DNA of 64,000 nucleotides from JBBATK01 sp044228285 (GCA_044228285.1 JBGAVD010000004.1:124001-188000), one strand, 5' to 3'. Numbered from the stretch's first letter, positions 52,347 through 61,687 are shown. Program-made: numbers and translations. Notes: generated from the letters alone by a model not told the origin.

Positions 52347-53498
52347 TTACGCAACAGACTCGGCTGTAGCGTTTTCTTCTGGAACAAAATCCATGATTTC
52401 TTGAACAACCGCATCGATGATTTCGTCTTCACGAACTCTCCGAACGACCACGCCTTTGCGGTAGAGAATACCCACTCCTTTGCCCGCAGCAATTCCAATA
52501 TCCGCTTCACTCGCTTCGCCAGGTCCATTCACAACACAGCCAAGTAAAGCCACTTTTACTGGTTTCTTAATGCCTTTGATTCGGCGTTCAATTTCGTTCG
52601 TGATACCAAACAGATCCACTTCAAGGCGTCCGCAGGTCGGACAGGAGATAATCTCCACGCTTCGCTGTGCCAAGCCAAGTGAGCGCAAAATATCTTTGCC
52701 AACTTCCACTTCATTCTCAGGTTCGTCTGTAAGGGAAACCCGAATCGTATCGCCGATTCCCTCAGCAAGGAGCGCTCCGATGCCAATACTTGACTTAATA
52801 GTTCCCACTCGCATAGTACCTGCCTCCGTTACACCCAAGTGTAAGGGGAAATCAGTTTTCTCTGCAATGAGTCGATAGGCTTCGATCATCAATCGAACAT
52901 CGGTCGACTTCACTGAGATAACCAGATCGTCAAAACCAAACTCCTGAGAAATCTCAACATGGCGCATAGCACTTTCGAACAACGCCTGCGCAGTAGGGTA
53001 GCCGTACTTTTCTAGAATATCTTCTTCCAAGGAACCACTGTTTACTCCGATACGAATTGGAAGCTGACGCTCCTTGGCTTTCGTCAAAACCTCTTTGATA
53101 CGATCGCGAGATCCGATGTTTCCTGGATTGATGCGCACAGCGTTCACACCAGCTTCGATTGATTTTAGCGCGAACACATGGTTGAAGTGAATATCTGCGA
53201 CAATAGGCACTGTTACACGCTTCATGATCTCGTGCATCGCCTCTGCTGCTTCCCATTCGTTGACGGTGATACGTACGATGTCTGCCCCTAACTCTGCACA
53301 ACGTTGAACTTGTGCAACAGTTGCTTCTACGTCTGCTGTCTTTGTTTTCGTCATTGTCTGAACCGAAACTGGAGCATTGCCCCCAACCGGTACGGAACCG
53401 ACCATTACTTGTCTGCTCTTCCGACGTCGGAAGGGAGCAACAGCCATAGGTTGTGGAGCAGATTCAGAATTGTTGAGAATTGGAAGATCTTGGATCAT
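52347..53498 (-). CDS. ispG: 4-hydroxy-3-methylbut-2-enyl-diphosphate synthase
   Basis: A 383-residue [4Fe-4S] enzyme, the short bacterial form. It makes HMB-PP from methylerythritol cyclodiphosphate, the penultimate step of the MEP pathway. The N-terminal TIM barrel begins with SVQTMTKTKTADVEATVAQV and contains VPIVADIHFNHVFA and RINPGNIG. The cluster domain shows SCPTCGRLEVDLFG and ALLGCVVNGPGEASEADIGI, the cysteines and glutamate that hold the cluster. It supplies the isoprenoid genes elsewhere in the window (fni, prenyl synthase, hpnCD), although it is not in an operon with them. Upstream on the minus strand is the active rhomboid, 140 bp away. Confidence 0.97.
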   Translation of the reverse strand: MIQDLPILNNSESAPQPMAVAPFRRRKSRQVMVGSVPVGGNAPVSVQTMTKTKTADVEATVAQVQRCAELGADIVRITVNEWEAAEAMHEIMKRVTVPIVADIHFNHVFALKSIEAGVNAVRINPGNIGSRDRIKEVLTKAKERQLPIRIGVNSGSLEEDILEKYGYPTAQALFESAMRHVEISQEFGFDDLVISVKSTDVRLMIEAYRLIAEKTDFPLHLGVTEAGTMRVGTIKSSIGIGALLAEGIGDTIRVSLTDEPENEVEVGKDILRSLGLAQRSVEIISCPTCGRLEVDLFGITNEIERRIKGIKKPVKVALLGCVVNGPGEASEADIGIAAGKGVGILYRKGVVVRRVREDEIIDAVVQEIMDFVPEENATAESVA

Positions 53499-53639
53499 GG
53501 GTTTCAGTGTTGAATGCAGTCGTGACTGGCGTAGCCAGACACGTTTGAGAGAAATCCGTATTGGATGACGCTGAGTATGAAGTATAAAATTAGCGAATGT
53601 GCAGCAGAGTCGATGATGACGAACTCGAGCAAATGTGTT

Positions 53640-54560
53640 CTAACTCATACGTCGACTTATTTCGAGCAGAATGTCTTTTTCTCTTTGATCCAGAGAATCA
53701 TAACCCGTAGCGCTGATTTTCTCTAAGATGATGTTTACGGTGTCCTCAGTTACATACTCACCTTTGTGAAAAAACGAACCACCATGGAACATGCCTTGCT
53801 GAGCCGTTGTCGGTACTGCAGGTATATCACGATAGCGCGCCTCGCGCACAGGTCGGCCACCATACTGACTCGACGAGTCACTAGATCTCATAGCTTGTGC
53901 CAAGCGATCTGCGGTCGAAAAGATGTTGAAGCGATCACCGAACTTGATGAGCAAGAAGCCCATGATTGCTCCACCAAGGTGTGCAAAGTGAGCAATGTTG
54001 TCGCTACTTGAACCAAATCCTGCCACCAGATCAATGAGAGCATAGATCGCTACAAAAACCTTAGCAGGAATGGGAATGAAAATCGGAAACATCATAACCG
54101 GTCGGTCTGGAAAGGTCATTCCAAAAGCAACGAGTACTCCCATGATGGCACCCGAAGCTCCAACCGTTGGCGCGTCTGAACCTATGGCTAAGTGCAAGAC
54201 TCCACCACCTATGCCACACAATAAGTAATAGACCAAAAAGCGATTTGTGCCCCAAATCTGCTCGAGCTCAGAGCCGAACATCCACAACGCAAACATATTG
54301 AAGAATATGTGCGATAAGCCTCCGTGCATGAACTGATAGCTTATCAATTGCCAGTATGGGTAAAAGAACTCGCTGCCTTGTGGCATCAGAGCAAAATGTA
54401 ATTCAAACCAGGCAGACAAAGGGATGCCGTCTACGGCAATGGTACTTGGTAAGAGCGCACTGATGATGAAGACAATTACATTGATCCCTATCAAAATTTT
54501 GATGGCTGACGGTACTAGAGCAAAGGGACTTGGACGAAAGTTGCCGTTGTATGATGGCAT
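53640..54560 (-). CDS. Rhomboid intramembrane serine protease with DUF6576-like tail
   Basis: A 306-residue membrane protease. The catalytic serine lies in VGASGAIMGVLVAFG near residue 135 (GxSG) and the catalytic histidine in IAHFAHLGGAIMGFLLIKFG near residue 190; YQFMHGGLSHIFFNMFALWM is the diagnostic loop-helix region that holds the oxyanion residues. About six membrane segments lie between residues 15 and 215. After a flexible linker the C-terminal 40 residues (TVNIILEKISATGYDSLDQ, then REKDILLEISRRMS) repeat the tail found in the inactive rhomboid-like protein at 2490-3350. It is the only complete rhomboid in the window. Natural substrates are unknown. It is on the same strand as pgk upstream and ispG downstream. 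Confidence 0.93.
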   Translation of the reverse strand: MPSYNGNFRPSPFALVPSAIKILIGINVIVFIISALLPSTIAVDGIPLSAWFELHFALMPQGSEFFYPYWQLISYQFMHGGLSHIFFNMFALWMFGSELEQIWGTNRFLVYYLLCGIGGGVLHLAIGSDAPTVGASGAIMGVLVAFGMTFPDRPVMMFPIFIPIPAKVFVAIYALIDLVAGFGSSSDNIAHFAHLGGAIMGFLLIKFGDRFNIFSTADRLAQAMRSSDSSSQYGGRPVREARYRDIPAVPTTAQQGMFHGGSFFHKGEYVTEDTVNIILEKISATGYDSLDQREKDILLEISRRMS

Positions 54561-54670
54561 AGTATTCTAGTGAATGTTGTGTCTATGGACGCAAACGACT
54601 GTTGTGGATTGTTAATAAGCAACAAAAGGCCGAACTGTCGGTGCACCTTTGAATCGTAGCCAAGTGGCTG

Positions 54671-55858
54671 TTACGCTTCATCTAGGATCGAAATGCCTGG
54701 TAGCACTTTACCCTCAAGAAACTCGAGTGAAGCGCCACCTCCAGTTGAAACGTGCGAAACCGCGTCCTTCAAGCCAGCTTGAGAAATTGCGGCCGCAGAG
54801 TCGCCACCACCAACAATAGTGATGCTGCCCTCAGATGTCGCATCCGCCAAAGCATGAGCAACCGCGAAGGTTCCATTATTGAATGCGTCCATCTCGAACA
54901 CACCCATTGGACCGTTCCACACAATAGTTTTCGACGCCATGATCGTTGTTCTAAAGAGTTCAACCGACTTGGGTCCAATGTCAAGAATGCGCCAGCCTTG
55001 GGGAACAGCGTCGACCGCCACGGTTTGAGTGTTAGCATTTGCATCAAATGCATCGGCAATGACAGCGTCTACGGGAAGAACGATCTGTGAGCCGGCTTTC
55101 TGTAGCAGCTCTTTGGCGAGGTCAATCTTGTCGTGCTCACAAAGAGAGTCCCCAATAGAGTGCCCCTGTGCTGCGAAAAAGGTGTTTGCCATTCCACCGC
55201 CAATAAGAATGGTATCGGCTTTTTGAAGGAGGTTTGAGATTACTTCTATTTTGTCGGACACTTTTGATCCACCCATGATGGCGCAGAATGGTCGCGCAGG
55301 TGAGGTCAAAGCTTGTCCTAAGTACTTTAACTCCTTGGCAATCAGATATCCAACAGCCCTGCGTCCAACAAAGTGCTTTGCAACTCCTTCGGTACTCGCG
55401 TGTGCGCGATGGGCTGTACCAAACGCATCGTTCACATACACGTCACCAAGCGCTGCGAGTTGTGAGCAGAACTCTTCATCGTTTGCTTCTTCCTGGGCAT
55501 AAAAGCGGAGGTTTTCAAGGAGCAAGACTTCTCCGTTCTGCAGCGCGTTCGCCAAAGCCAGCACATCCGCTCCAATGCAATCAGAAGCAAACTGCACCTT
55601 AGTGCCGAGAAGTTCGGATAGTCGTTGTGCGGCAGGTGCAAGAGAGTACTTTGGATTTACTTTTCCTTTTGGACGACCAAGGTGTGACATCAGAATTGTG
55701 CGACCACCCTCGGCAACAATTTTCCGAATTGTGGGCAGCGATTCAAAGATGCGTGTATCGTCTGTGATGTGTCCGTTGTCATCAAGTGGCACATTAAAGT
55801 CGACGCGTAGAAGTACCTTTTTTCCCGTGAGCTGGAGGTCGTCAATGGAGTGTATCAT
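54671..55858 (-). CDS. pgk: Phosphoglycerate kinase
   Basis: About 395 residues from ATG 55858; a longer frame from 55900 adds 14 residues with no family match. The enzyme interconverts 1,3-bisphosphoglycerate and 3-phosphoglycerate with ADP/ATP in glycolysis and gluconeogenesis. Marks are VLLRVDFNVPLDDNG near residue 15, RTILMSHLGRPKG near residue 53, SLAPAAQRLSELLG, FCAIMGGSKVSDKIEVISNL, IVWNGPMGVFEMDAF and GSITIVGGGDSAAAISQAGL. The final STGGGASLEFLEGKVLPGI is the ATP-hinge segment. Length is normal. It lies downstream of the CcmC-like gene, with a hairpin between the two. Together with pckA it supports gluconeogenic flux. Confidence 0.97.
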   Translation of the reverse strand: MIHSIDDLQLTGKKVLLRVDFNVPLDDNGHITDDTRIFESLPTIRKIVAEGGRTILMSHLGRPKGKVNPKYSLAPAAQRLSELLGTKVQFASDCIGADVLALANALQNGEVLLLENLRFYAQEEANDEEFCSQLAALGDVYVNDAFGTAHRAHASTEGVAKHFVGRRAVGYLIAKELKYLGQALTSPARPFCAIMGGSKVSDKIEVISNLLQKADTILIGGGMANTFFAAQGHSIGDSLCEHDKIDLAKELLQKAGSQIVLPVDAVIADAFDANANTQTVAVDAVPQGWRILDIGPKSVELFRTTIMASKTIVWNGPMGVFEMDAFNNGTFAVAHALADATSEGSITIVGGGDSAAAISQAGLKDAVSHVSTGGGASLEFLEGKVLPGISILDEA

Positions 55859-55894
55859 GGTTGTATACTGAGAGTTGGTGAACGACTTTTTACA

Positions 55895-55919
55895 ATGCAA
55901 GCAGCAAAGCTGCTTGCAT
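55895..55919. other. Perfect 11-bp hairpin between the CcmC-like gene and pgk
   Basis: ATGCAAGCAGC / GCTGCTTGCAT with an AAA loop. No T-run follows in either direction, so it may shape or stabilise an mRNA rather than terminate transcription. Its core GCAAAGC resembles the hairpins at 29632-29650, 44185-44199 and 18291-18313. Confidence 0.5.
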
Positions 55920-55961
55920 ACACATGATCAGGTAAGAGAAAGAACGAAAAGCAGCTTAGGT

Positions 55962-57029
55962 CTACGAATGTGCCTGAAGCCGCGCTAAGCGCTGTCTTTG
56001 ATCGAGAATGCTAATGCGAACTCCCAGGCTGAGAAGCCAGAAGTAGAGTAAGGTAAAGCCTGACAGCGACAATGAAAAAATGATCGCCTTGGTCAAGTTT
56101 ATAGAGTCTGCTTGAGCACTCAAGATTGGACCAGCATTCGTGTCATCCCGTGAACCCGGGTGTAAACTTTCGGTGATTCGAGGAACAATGAAAATGAGGA
56201 ATACAGCAGCAACGCAAGCAACAATGGAGTAGACACTTGCTAGTCGCGCTTTGCGTTCTTGTTCGGGAATTGAGGAGCGGAGAGCAAAGTAAGCACCATA
56301 AATCAACAGGAGTATGAGAACGGAGAGTTCACGCGTATCCCAGTTAAAGAACTTACCCCAATTGAACTTCGCCCAAAGAGCGCCTGTAATGTACGCAAGT
56401 ACGCAGAACAGGGTGCCTATAGCAGCAGAGCTCGCCGCCTTGGTCTCCCACAGCATCACTCCTGTACGTAAATATTGAACGGAGTAAATGAGCGTCATAA
56501 AGAAGGCAAGAAAGCCAACCCACGACATAGGCACGTGAAAGAACATGACACGTGATCGTTCTTCGAGTGCAGGTATGTAGGGGAGCATGATGGCTGGTGT
56601 ACCGCCTAAAACTTCAAGTACCGCAAAGTGATCATGACCGGTAGTATTCTTGACGAGCAGAAGGAGCTCAGATTGAGTTCCCAGATCTTTCGCTTTCTGT
56701 ATGAGCTCTGGGCTCGCGAACTGCAAGTACTGTTTTGGAACTTGGGAGCTCGCTGACTGTTGGGTCGCTACCGTCGACGTCGAGTCAAGAGTAGTCCAAT
56801 CAAGGGTTGTAAGAACTTTGATTTCTTGATTCGTGAGACTCAGTGTTTGTGCTCGAACGGCGTCACCAAAGTTGCCAACGATGGGCGGAAGAAATGACAA
56901 GACAACCACGGCGGCTATGCTAAGGATGCAAAGCAGCTTGGTAAGCTTTGGTCGAGCTTTGTCGATTGATGGTATGAGACCCAAGCCCAACGCTGCACCA
57001 AGGCCAACCACATAGAAGAGAAATTTCAT
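55962..57029 (-). CDS. CcmC/CcsA-like cytochrome c biogenesis membrane protein
   Basis: A 355-residue multi-span protein of the heme-handling family. CcmC transfers heme to CcmE in the periplasm. The tryptophan-rich signature appears as ALWAKFNWGKFFNWDTREL near residue 215, and conserved helix histidine/aromatic positions are plausible in RVMFFHVPMSWVGFLAFF near residue 160. Between the first helix pair and this block is a roughly 100-residue periplasmic segment (about residues 55-160, including SSQVPKQYLQFASPELIQKA) that ordinary CcmC of about 240 residues lacks. A CcmF or CcsA relationship is possible. ccmB is 30 kb away. It lies between the aminotransferase and pgk genes on the same strand. 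Confidence 0.82.
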   Translation of the reverse strand: MKFLFYVVGLGAALGLGLIPSIDKARPKLTKLLCILSIAAVVVLSFLPPIVGNFGDAVRAQTLSLTNQEIKVLTTLDWTTLDSTSTVATQQSASSQVPKQYLQFASPELIQKAKDLGTQSELLLLVKNTTGHDHFAVLEVLGGTPAIMLPYIPALEERSRVMFFHVPMSWVGFLAFFMTLIYSVQYLRTGVMLWETKAASSAAIGTLFCVLAYITGALWAKFNWGKFFNWDTRELSVLILLLIYGAYFALRSSIPEQERKARLASVYSIVACVAAVFLIFIVPRITESLHPGSRDDTNAGPILSAQADSINLTKAIIFSLSLSGFTLLYFWLLSLGVRISILDQRQRLARLQAHS

Positions 57030-57085
57030 ACAGTTTCATTGATCGTAGTCACGTACTCAGAAGCGCTTTCATCGCTATCGTAATA

Positions 57086-58261
57086 CTAAGCGCGTGCCGC
57101 AAGAGCTGTGCGGATGCGACGTAGCGCTTCTTCGATATTCTCAACACTATTTGCGTACGAGAAGCGTATATAGCCTTCACCTTCTGAGCCAAAGGCAGTT
57201 CCACTCAAGCATGCAACTCCTGCTTCGTAGAGCATAAAGTCTGCACACTCTTGTGAGGTCATTCCTAGTGCCGTGATGTTTGGAAACACATAGAAGGCAC
57301 CTTTGGGGGAGTGACACTTCATTCCAGGTATACTGTTCAAACCACTGACGATGACGTCGCGACGACGCTTGAACTCTGCGATGAACTCATTTACACGCGG
57401 AAGTGAGTTATCGGTTAGAGCCTCAATACCAGCTATCTGCGTAAACGATGGAGCGCAGCTCGTACAGTTTGTCTGGAGTTTTGCGACAACTTTTGCGATC
57501 TCTTCAGGCATCAAACCATAGCCTAGACGCCAACCGGTCATAGCAAAGGTCTTTGAAAAGCCGTCGAGAACAATCGTACGTTCTTTCATTCCATCAAACT
57601 GTGTGATGCTCTCGTGTTGGAATCCGTCGTAGGTAACCTGAGAATAGATCTCATCAGAGAACACAATGAAGTCGTGCTTCACTGCGAGTTCTGCGATATG
57701 CTGCAAATCTTCTTTTGTAAGGATTCCACCGGTGGGGTTCTGAGGCGTGTTCAAAATGAGCATGCGCGTTTTCGGGCTGATACTTGCTTCCAAATCAGCT
57801 ATATCGAAACGGAACTCTTTGTCTTCACGTAGTGGCAAAGGAACGGCTTTGGCCTTCAAGAAGTTTATCACAGATTCGTAAATAGGGAATCCAGGGTTTG
57901 GGTAAATGACTTCATCGCCTTCGTCAATAACTGCCATCATTGCATAGAAGATGATAGGTTTAGCGCCAGGTACCACTACAACTTCGTTCGCATTATAGAG
58001 ATTCGTATTTCGCGTTTTGTTGAAATAGGCAGCGCAGGCTTCACGTGCTTGAGGTAGACCTGCCGATGGACCATAGTGTGTCCAAGAGTTATCGAGTGCA
58101 TTCTTTGCCGCATCGATAATGTTTTGAGGCGTATCGAAGTCGGGTTCACCGATCTCCAAATGTACAATGTTCTTGCCTTGCGCTTCAAGAGCACGGGCGC
58201 GTACCAGAACTTCAAAAGCTGTTTCAGTTCCAAGTCGAGTAATACGTTCAGCTATATGCAT
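57086..58261 (-). CDS. Pyridoxal-phosphate-dependent aminotransferase (class I)
   Basis: A 391-residue fold-type I aminotransferase. It transfers amino groups between amino acids and 2-oxo acids; the closest type is aspartate/alanine-class, but the substrate is not set by sequence alone. Marks are VHLEIGEPDFDTP near residue 33, the phosphate-site VVVVPGAKPIIFYAMMAV, LILNTPQNPTGGILTKEDL near residue 165, FSDEIYSQVTYDG, and the PLP lysine in VLDGFSKTFAMTGWRLGYGL near residue 235. The final arginine for the carboxylate is expected in GYIRFSYANS. The gene sits 56 bp before the CcmC-like gene and 308 bp after tsaE. Confidence 0.92.
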   Translation of the reverse strand: MHIAERITRLGTETAFEVLVRARALEAQGKNIVHLEIGEPDFDTPQNIIDAAKNALDNSWTHYGPSAGLPQAREACAAYFNKTRNTNLYNANEVVVVPGAKPIIFYAMMAVIDEGDEVIYPNPGFPIYESVINFLKAKAVPLPLREDKEFRFDIADLEASISPKTRMLILNTPQNPTGGILTKEDLQHIAELAVKHDFIVFSDEIYSQVTYDGFQHESITQFDGMKERTIVLDGFSKTFAMTGWRLGYGLMPEEIAKVVAKLQTNCTSCAPSFTQIAGIEALTDNSLPRVNEFIAEFKRRRDVIVSGLNSIPGMKCHSPKGAFYVFPNITALGMTSQECADFMLYEAGVACLSGTAFGSEGEGYIRFSYANSVENIEEALRRIRTALAARA

Positions 58262-58569
58262 AGTCGTATAAGAGTAGAGGTGATGACTTCTTTATTTCAA
58301 GTTGAATGTGGATCGGTGCGCACAAAAATTGATGTTGCTACTGAACCACAGAATGTTCATGAGAACCACTGTTACAATGCAGCTGAGTGAACTGACGAGT
58401 TCAAAAGCTGCGCTCGAGCTTAATGTCTGGTGTAATGCACCTTTGACTCTTAGCTCAAGTAGATTCGAATGCTTCACGGCCGTCTCGCGGACATGATAGC
58501 GAATGGATTGTAACAATAGTTGAGAATGAGACCTAACATGAAATCACTATGCAGCGATCTCAATCTTGT
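58262..58569. other. Gene-free stretch between tsaE and the aminotransferase
   Basis: About 308 bp, AT-rich, with no supported coding sequence, RNA gene or hairpin that I can defend. It should hold the minus-strand promoter of the aminotransferase unit. Confidence 0.45.
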
Positions 58570-59055
58570 CTATACCGCTGATGTCGTTGCGCTTTCGCTT
58601 ACTCTATCCACATGTTCAATGCGGATCTCTCGTTTATTCTCATTGTCATCGCTTTGTTGAAAAACAATATTGAATCGAGATGAAGGTAAGTGTCCAGTTG
58701 CTCTTTCCGCCCACTCAACCAATTTGATACTGTTGTGCGAATACATACAGTCCTCAAATCCAATCTCTTCGAGCTCAGCGGAGGTCTTGATGCGAAACAG
58801 ATCTACGTGATAGATCTTGAGTGCATCATGATCGCGGTTCTCGCCGTCATATTGATTCATGATCGTGTAGGTTGGGCTGGAGACGATGTCTGACACACGG
58901 AAGAACTCGCATACCCCTTTGACGAATTCTGTTTTCCCCGCACCGAGTTCTCCATACAGGGTAACAATGTCACCCAAGTGTAGTCGCTCAGCAAATTTTC
59001 GTCCCAACTCAATTGTCTCGTCTTCGGAGTATGTAGTATGTAACTCAGGATCCAT
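58570..59055 (-). CDS. tsaE: tRNA threonylcarbamoyladenosine biosynthesis ATPase TsaE
   Basis: A 161-residue small ATPase, the usual size. TsaE works with TsaB and TsaD to make t6A37 in ANN-reading tRNAs. The P-loop is LYGELGAGKTEFVKGVCEFF near residue 35, followed by DIVSSPTYTIMNQYDG and the family-typical IYHVDLFRIKTSAELEEIGF and KLVEWAERATGHLP with the catalytic-region Glu and Trp. It sits about 100 bp downstream of porX with a terminator between them; the porX-tsaE adjacency is also known to me in Bacteroidota genomes (from memory, not checked here). TsaB and TsaD are not in the window. Confidence 0.95.
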   Translation of the reverse strand: MDPELHTTYSEDETIELGRKFAERLHLGDIVTLYGELGAGKTEFVKGVCEFFRVSDIVSSPTYTIMNQYDGENRDHDALKIYHVDLFRIKTSAELEEIGFEDCMYSHNSIKLVEWAERATGHLPSSRFNIVFQQSDDNENKREIRIEHVDRVSESATTSAV

Positions 59056-59101
59056 TCAGTCTTTCATGTGGGAAACAAGTCGAGTAGGGAGGTTCAGACG
59101 G

Positions 59102-59134
59102 AAAAAAGCGGGACGGATCAGGTCAGTCCCGCTT
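59102..59134 (-). terminator. Intrinsic terminator of porX
   Basis: Minus-strand stem AAGCGGGAC / GTCCCGCTT with an 11-base loop, followed by six T. It lies between the porX stop at 59157 and tsaE, so tsaE should have its own promoter. Confidence 0.85.
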
Positions 59135-59156
59135 CACGAGTGTCTGAAGGTTTTCT

Positions 59157-60725
59157 CTACTTAGCTTCCAAAATTACAACGGGCAGGATCATTTCCTCCA
59201 AGGAAATTCCGCCGTGCTGGAAACCGTCTTTGTACTTGTTCAGGTAGTGGTGGTAGTCAGTCGGGTACACGAAGTAGTAATCTTCTTTTGCTACGATCAT
59301 GTTTGAGGTAACGGATTCCTTGGGTAGACGTAAGTCACCTGGATTCTTGACTTGCATTGCATGCCGATCCTCAGCTTTCACGCTTCGTCCAATCTTGTAC
59401 CGAAGATTTGTCGTAGTATCTCTGTCGCCCAGCACTTTTACCCCGTGCATACACCGTATAGAACCGTGATCCGTGGTGATCACCACATCGGTGTTCGGCA
59501 TGGTTGCCAGGATCTTGAGCATGCCATAGAAGCTAGAGTGCTGGAACCAGGAACGTGTCAGAGAGCGATACGCCGGTTCATCCGGGGCGATTTCCTTCAT
59601 GATTGCATGGTCGGATCGCGAGTGGGCAATCATATCGACGGCATTCACAACGATGGCTGTAAAAGGTGATTTCGCTAGACGATGGATATCATTCTCAACG
59701 CGTTTGCCGAAATCTGTATCGATGATCTTGAGATAGTGGAGATCTGACTTCAGCTCAATGAAGCGTCGCTTCAGAAAGGCGTCGAGCAGCTCTTTCTCAT
59801 GTGCATTCTGACTGTGTTCAGACTCGAGATCGTTCGGTGCCCATTTAGGGTAATGCTTGGCAATATCATCTGGATAGAGTCCTGCGAAAATCGCATTCCG
59901 CGCATAGGGAGTTGCAGTCGGCAGAATTGAGCTATAGAATTTCTTTTCAACATTGAACAATGGTCGAATGAACTCTTCCATCACCAGCCATTGGTCCAGC
60001 CGCATGCAGTCGATGACGAAGAACACGGTGTTCCTGCCAGCGCGTAAACGCGGGACGATGAATTCATCAAGAATGTGAGGGGAGAGCAGTGGGGCGTTCG
60101 GCGTTGGCTTCTCGGTCAACCACTGACGGTATTCGTCACTCACAAACTTTGAGAATAGACGATTGCACTCTTGATATTGATCGCGCAAGGTTTGGGTCAG
60201 ACCCAGTTCTGGGTGCGCATCGAGATCGATACTCCATTGCACAAGCTTCTGATAGATATCCAACCAATCATTCCAGCGAAGGTTGTCCATCAGACGCCTG
60301 GAAATCTCATTAAAGCCTTGGAAATAGTCCTGGGTGATCTTTTGCTCTGCAATCTTTCGCGACTCCAAGAACTTCTTGCACGCAGCCAAGATTTGTGCTG
60401 GATTTACGGGCTTCGTCAAATAGTCATCGATCTTCCTACCGATTGCTTCGTCCATAATGGACTCTTGCTCGTTCTTCGTCACCATCACTACTGGCCGTGA
60501 AGCGTCTTGTAGCTTGAGTTCTAACAAAACATCAAGTCCGCTCATGCCAACCATGCTCTCATCCAAGAACACGAGGCCGAAGCCGTTTGTCTTGCATAGC
60601 TCAATAGCATCCTCACCATTGGATGCAGTGGTGACCTGGTAGCCACGCTGTTGAAGTAAGATGATGTGTGGACGTAAAAGGTCGATCTCGTCGTCAACCC
60701 AAAGAATAGATTTTTGCTGCTCCAT
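59157..60725 (-). CDS. porX: PorX-type response regulator with PglZ phosphatase-like domain (type IX secretion regulator)
   Basis: A 522-residue protein with a CheY-like receiver and a C-terminal PglZ/alkaline-phosphatase-like domain. PorX with the sensor kinase PorY controls type IX secretion gene expression and can hydrolyse nucleotide phosphodiesters. The receiver shows SILWVDDEIDLLRPHI, the phospho-acceptor in GFGLVFLDESMVGMSGLDVL near residue 58, and the switch threonine in VVMVTKNEQ with DDYLTKPVNPAQ. The second part has the metal-site aspartate in TVFFVIDCMRLDQW, the likely catalytic threonine in SSILPTATPYARNAIF, and DVVITTDHGSIRCMHGVKVL near the end. It is the expected regulator for the three sorting-domain proteins in this window. 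porY is not nearby. Confidence 0.94.
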   Translation of the reverse strand: MEQQKSILWVDDEIDLLRPHIILLQQRGYQVTTASNGEDAIELCKTNGFGLVFLDESMVGMSGLDVLLELKLQDASRPVVMVTKNEQESIMDEAIGRKIDDYLTKPVNPAQILAACKKFLESRKIAEQKITQDYFQGFNEISRRLMDNLRWNDWLDIYQKLVQWSIDLDAHPELGLTQTLRDQYQECNRLFSKFVSDEYRQWLTEKPTPNAPLLSPHILDEFIVPRLRAGRNTVFFVIDCMRLDQWLVMEEFIRPLFNVEKKFYSSILPTATPYARNAIFAGLYPDDIAKHYPKWAPNDLESEHSQNAHEKELLDAFLKRRFIELKSDLHYLKIIDTDFGKRVENDIHRLAKSPFTAIVVNAVDMIAHSRSDHAIMKEIAPDEPAYRSLTRSWFQHSSFYGMLKILATMPNTDVVITTDHGSIRCMHGVKVLGDRDTTTNLRYKIGRSVKAEDRHAMQVKNPGDLRLPKESVTSNMIVAKEDYYFVYPTDYHHYLNKYKDGFQHGGISLEEMILPVVILEAK

Positions 60726-61106
60726 TGCTGTGATGCGGAATGTGATGATACAAATTAGCGAGTAGCAACGAGCATAGAAGAGTGTTGGTTATCTGAACGT
60801 GGCTTTGTGCCGCGTTGTTGTGTACTGCAAACTAACGACAGATAGCTCTATTTTATTGTACGTGTTTCTACGGCAATCCTATGGAAAGCTCTGATGCCCA
60901 ACAACATTGTCGTCGAGTAAGCCACACTTTGGACTAGCTTTTGCAAGTGTTAGCTGCGACAGACTGTAGCCTGGCAGAAGTGTATAGCGTCTGCGACTAT
61001 CTGTTCCACCCATAGCTCGCAGCGGCTCTGGCATCTTGACGAATGCTCCGTAACTTGGAGCAATGATCGGACTGTGATCTCAGAATTTCACTCAACAATA
61101 GCTTTC
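60726..61106. other. Divergent intergenic region between porX and the thioesterase gene
   Basis: About 380 bp with no supported gene. It should hold the porX promoter on the minus strand and the start region of the thioesterase. No clear consensus promoter, RNA or riboswitch fold is apparent. Confidence 0.45.
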
Positions 61107-61553
61107 ATGATCAAGCTTCCAGCACCAAAAAACGCCAACTTCCGAGAACGCATTCTCGAACAACTTACTCGTCAAGAGTTCATGAAGCACATCTCCTGCA
61201 AACTCAGCAGCATTGAGGCTGGGCAGGTTGTTGCAGAGATAGTGCTTGGCACTGAACACAAGCAGCAGTCAGGGCTGACACACGGAGGCGTCATCGCAAC
61301 CATAGCAGACGTCGCTGCTGGCTTCGCCGGATTTACACTCATCGCAGATGATCAACAGATGGTAACGGTGGAATTGAAAGTGTCATACTACTATCCAGCT
61401 CTTGGTTCAAATCTCCGTGCGGTGGGCAGGGTCATGAAGCATGGCAACACGTTAAGCTACTGTGAGGCGGATGTGTTTTCAGTGAACGAACAAGGAGAAG
61501 AACTGTTGGTTGCTCGCGCAACGGCAACCATGGCTATCGTGAAAGGGCACTAA
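61107..61553 (+). CDS. PaaI-type hotdog thioesterase
   Basis: About 148 residues from ATG 61107; a GTG at 61074 is the further upstream alternative. Hotdog-fold thioesterases of this group cleave acyl-CoA thioesters. The N-terminal helix is RERILEQLTRQEFMKHI, and the active-site stretch is QQSGLTHGGVIATIADVAAG near residue 62, where the conserved Asp/Gly pair sits. The closing strands VTVELKVSYYYPALG and LSYCEADVFSVNEQGEELLV are typical. The substrate cannot be told, since no paa or other catabolic genes are adjacent. It is 133 bp upstream of the ferredoxin gene on the same strand, but a promoter-like element lies between them, so they are probably separate units. Confidence 0.85.
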   Translation: MIKLPAPKNANFRERILEQLTRQEFMKHISCKLSSIEAGQVVAEIVLGTEHKQQSGLTHGGVIATIADVAAGFAGFTLIADDQQMVTVELKVSYYYPALGSNLRAVGRVMKHGNTLSYCEADVFSVNEQGEELLVARATATMAIVKGH

Positions 61554-61641
61554 GGATTCTTTGATGAAAAAACTATTTTGTGCTAAGAGTTTTTAGTCTT
61601 TTTTCCCCTTCCCAATACCCTCACATTCCTTTGCAACATCG

Positions 61642-61649
61642 TATATTTG
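61642..61649 (+). promoter_or_regulatory. Possible Bacteroidota-type -7 element of the ferredoxin gene
   Basis: TATATTTG matches TAnnTTTG exactly, about 39 bases before the ferredoxin ATG. I find no good TTTG at the expected 19-20 base spacing upstream, so this is only half a promoter match. Confidence 0.3.
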
Positions 61650-61687
61650 TGTAATTCAAAATCGTTTCACTCAACCTTTGACGAGCA

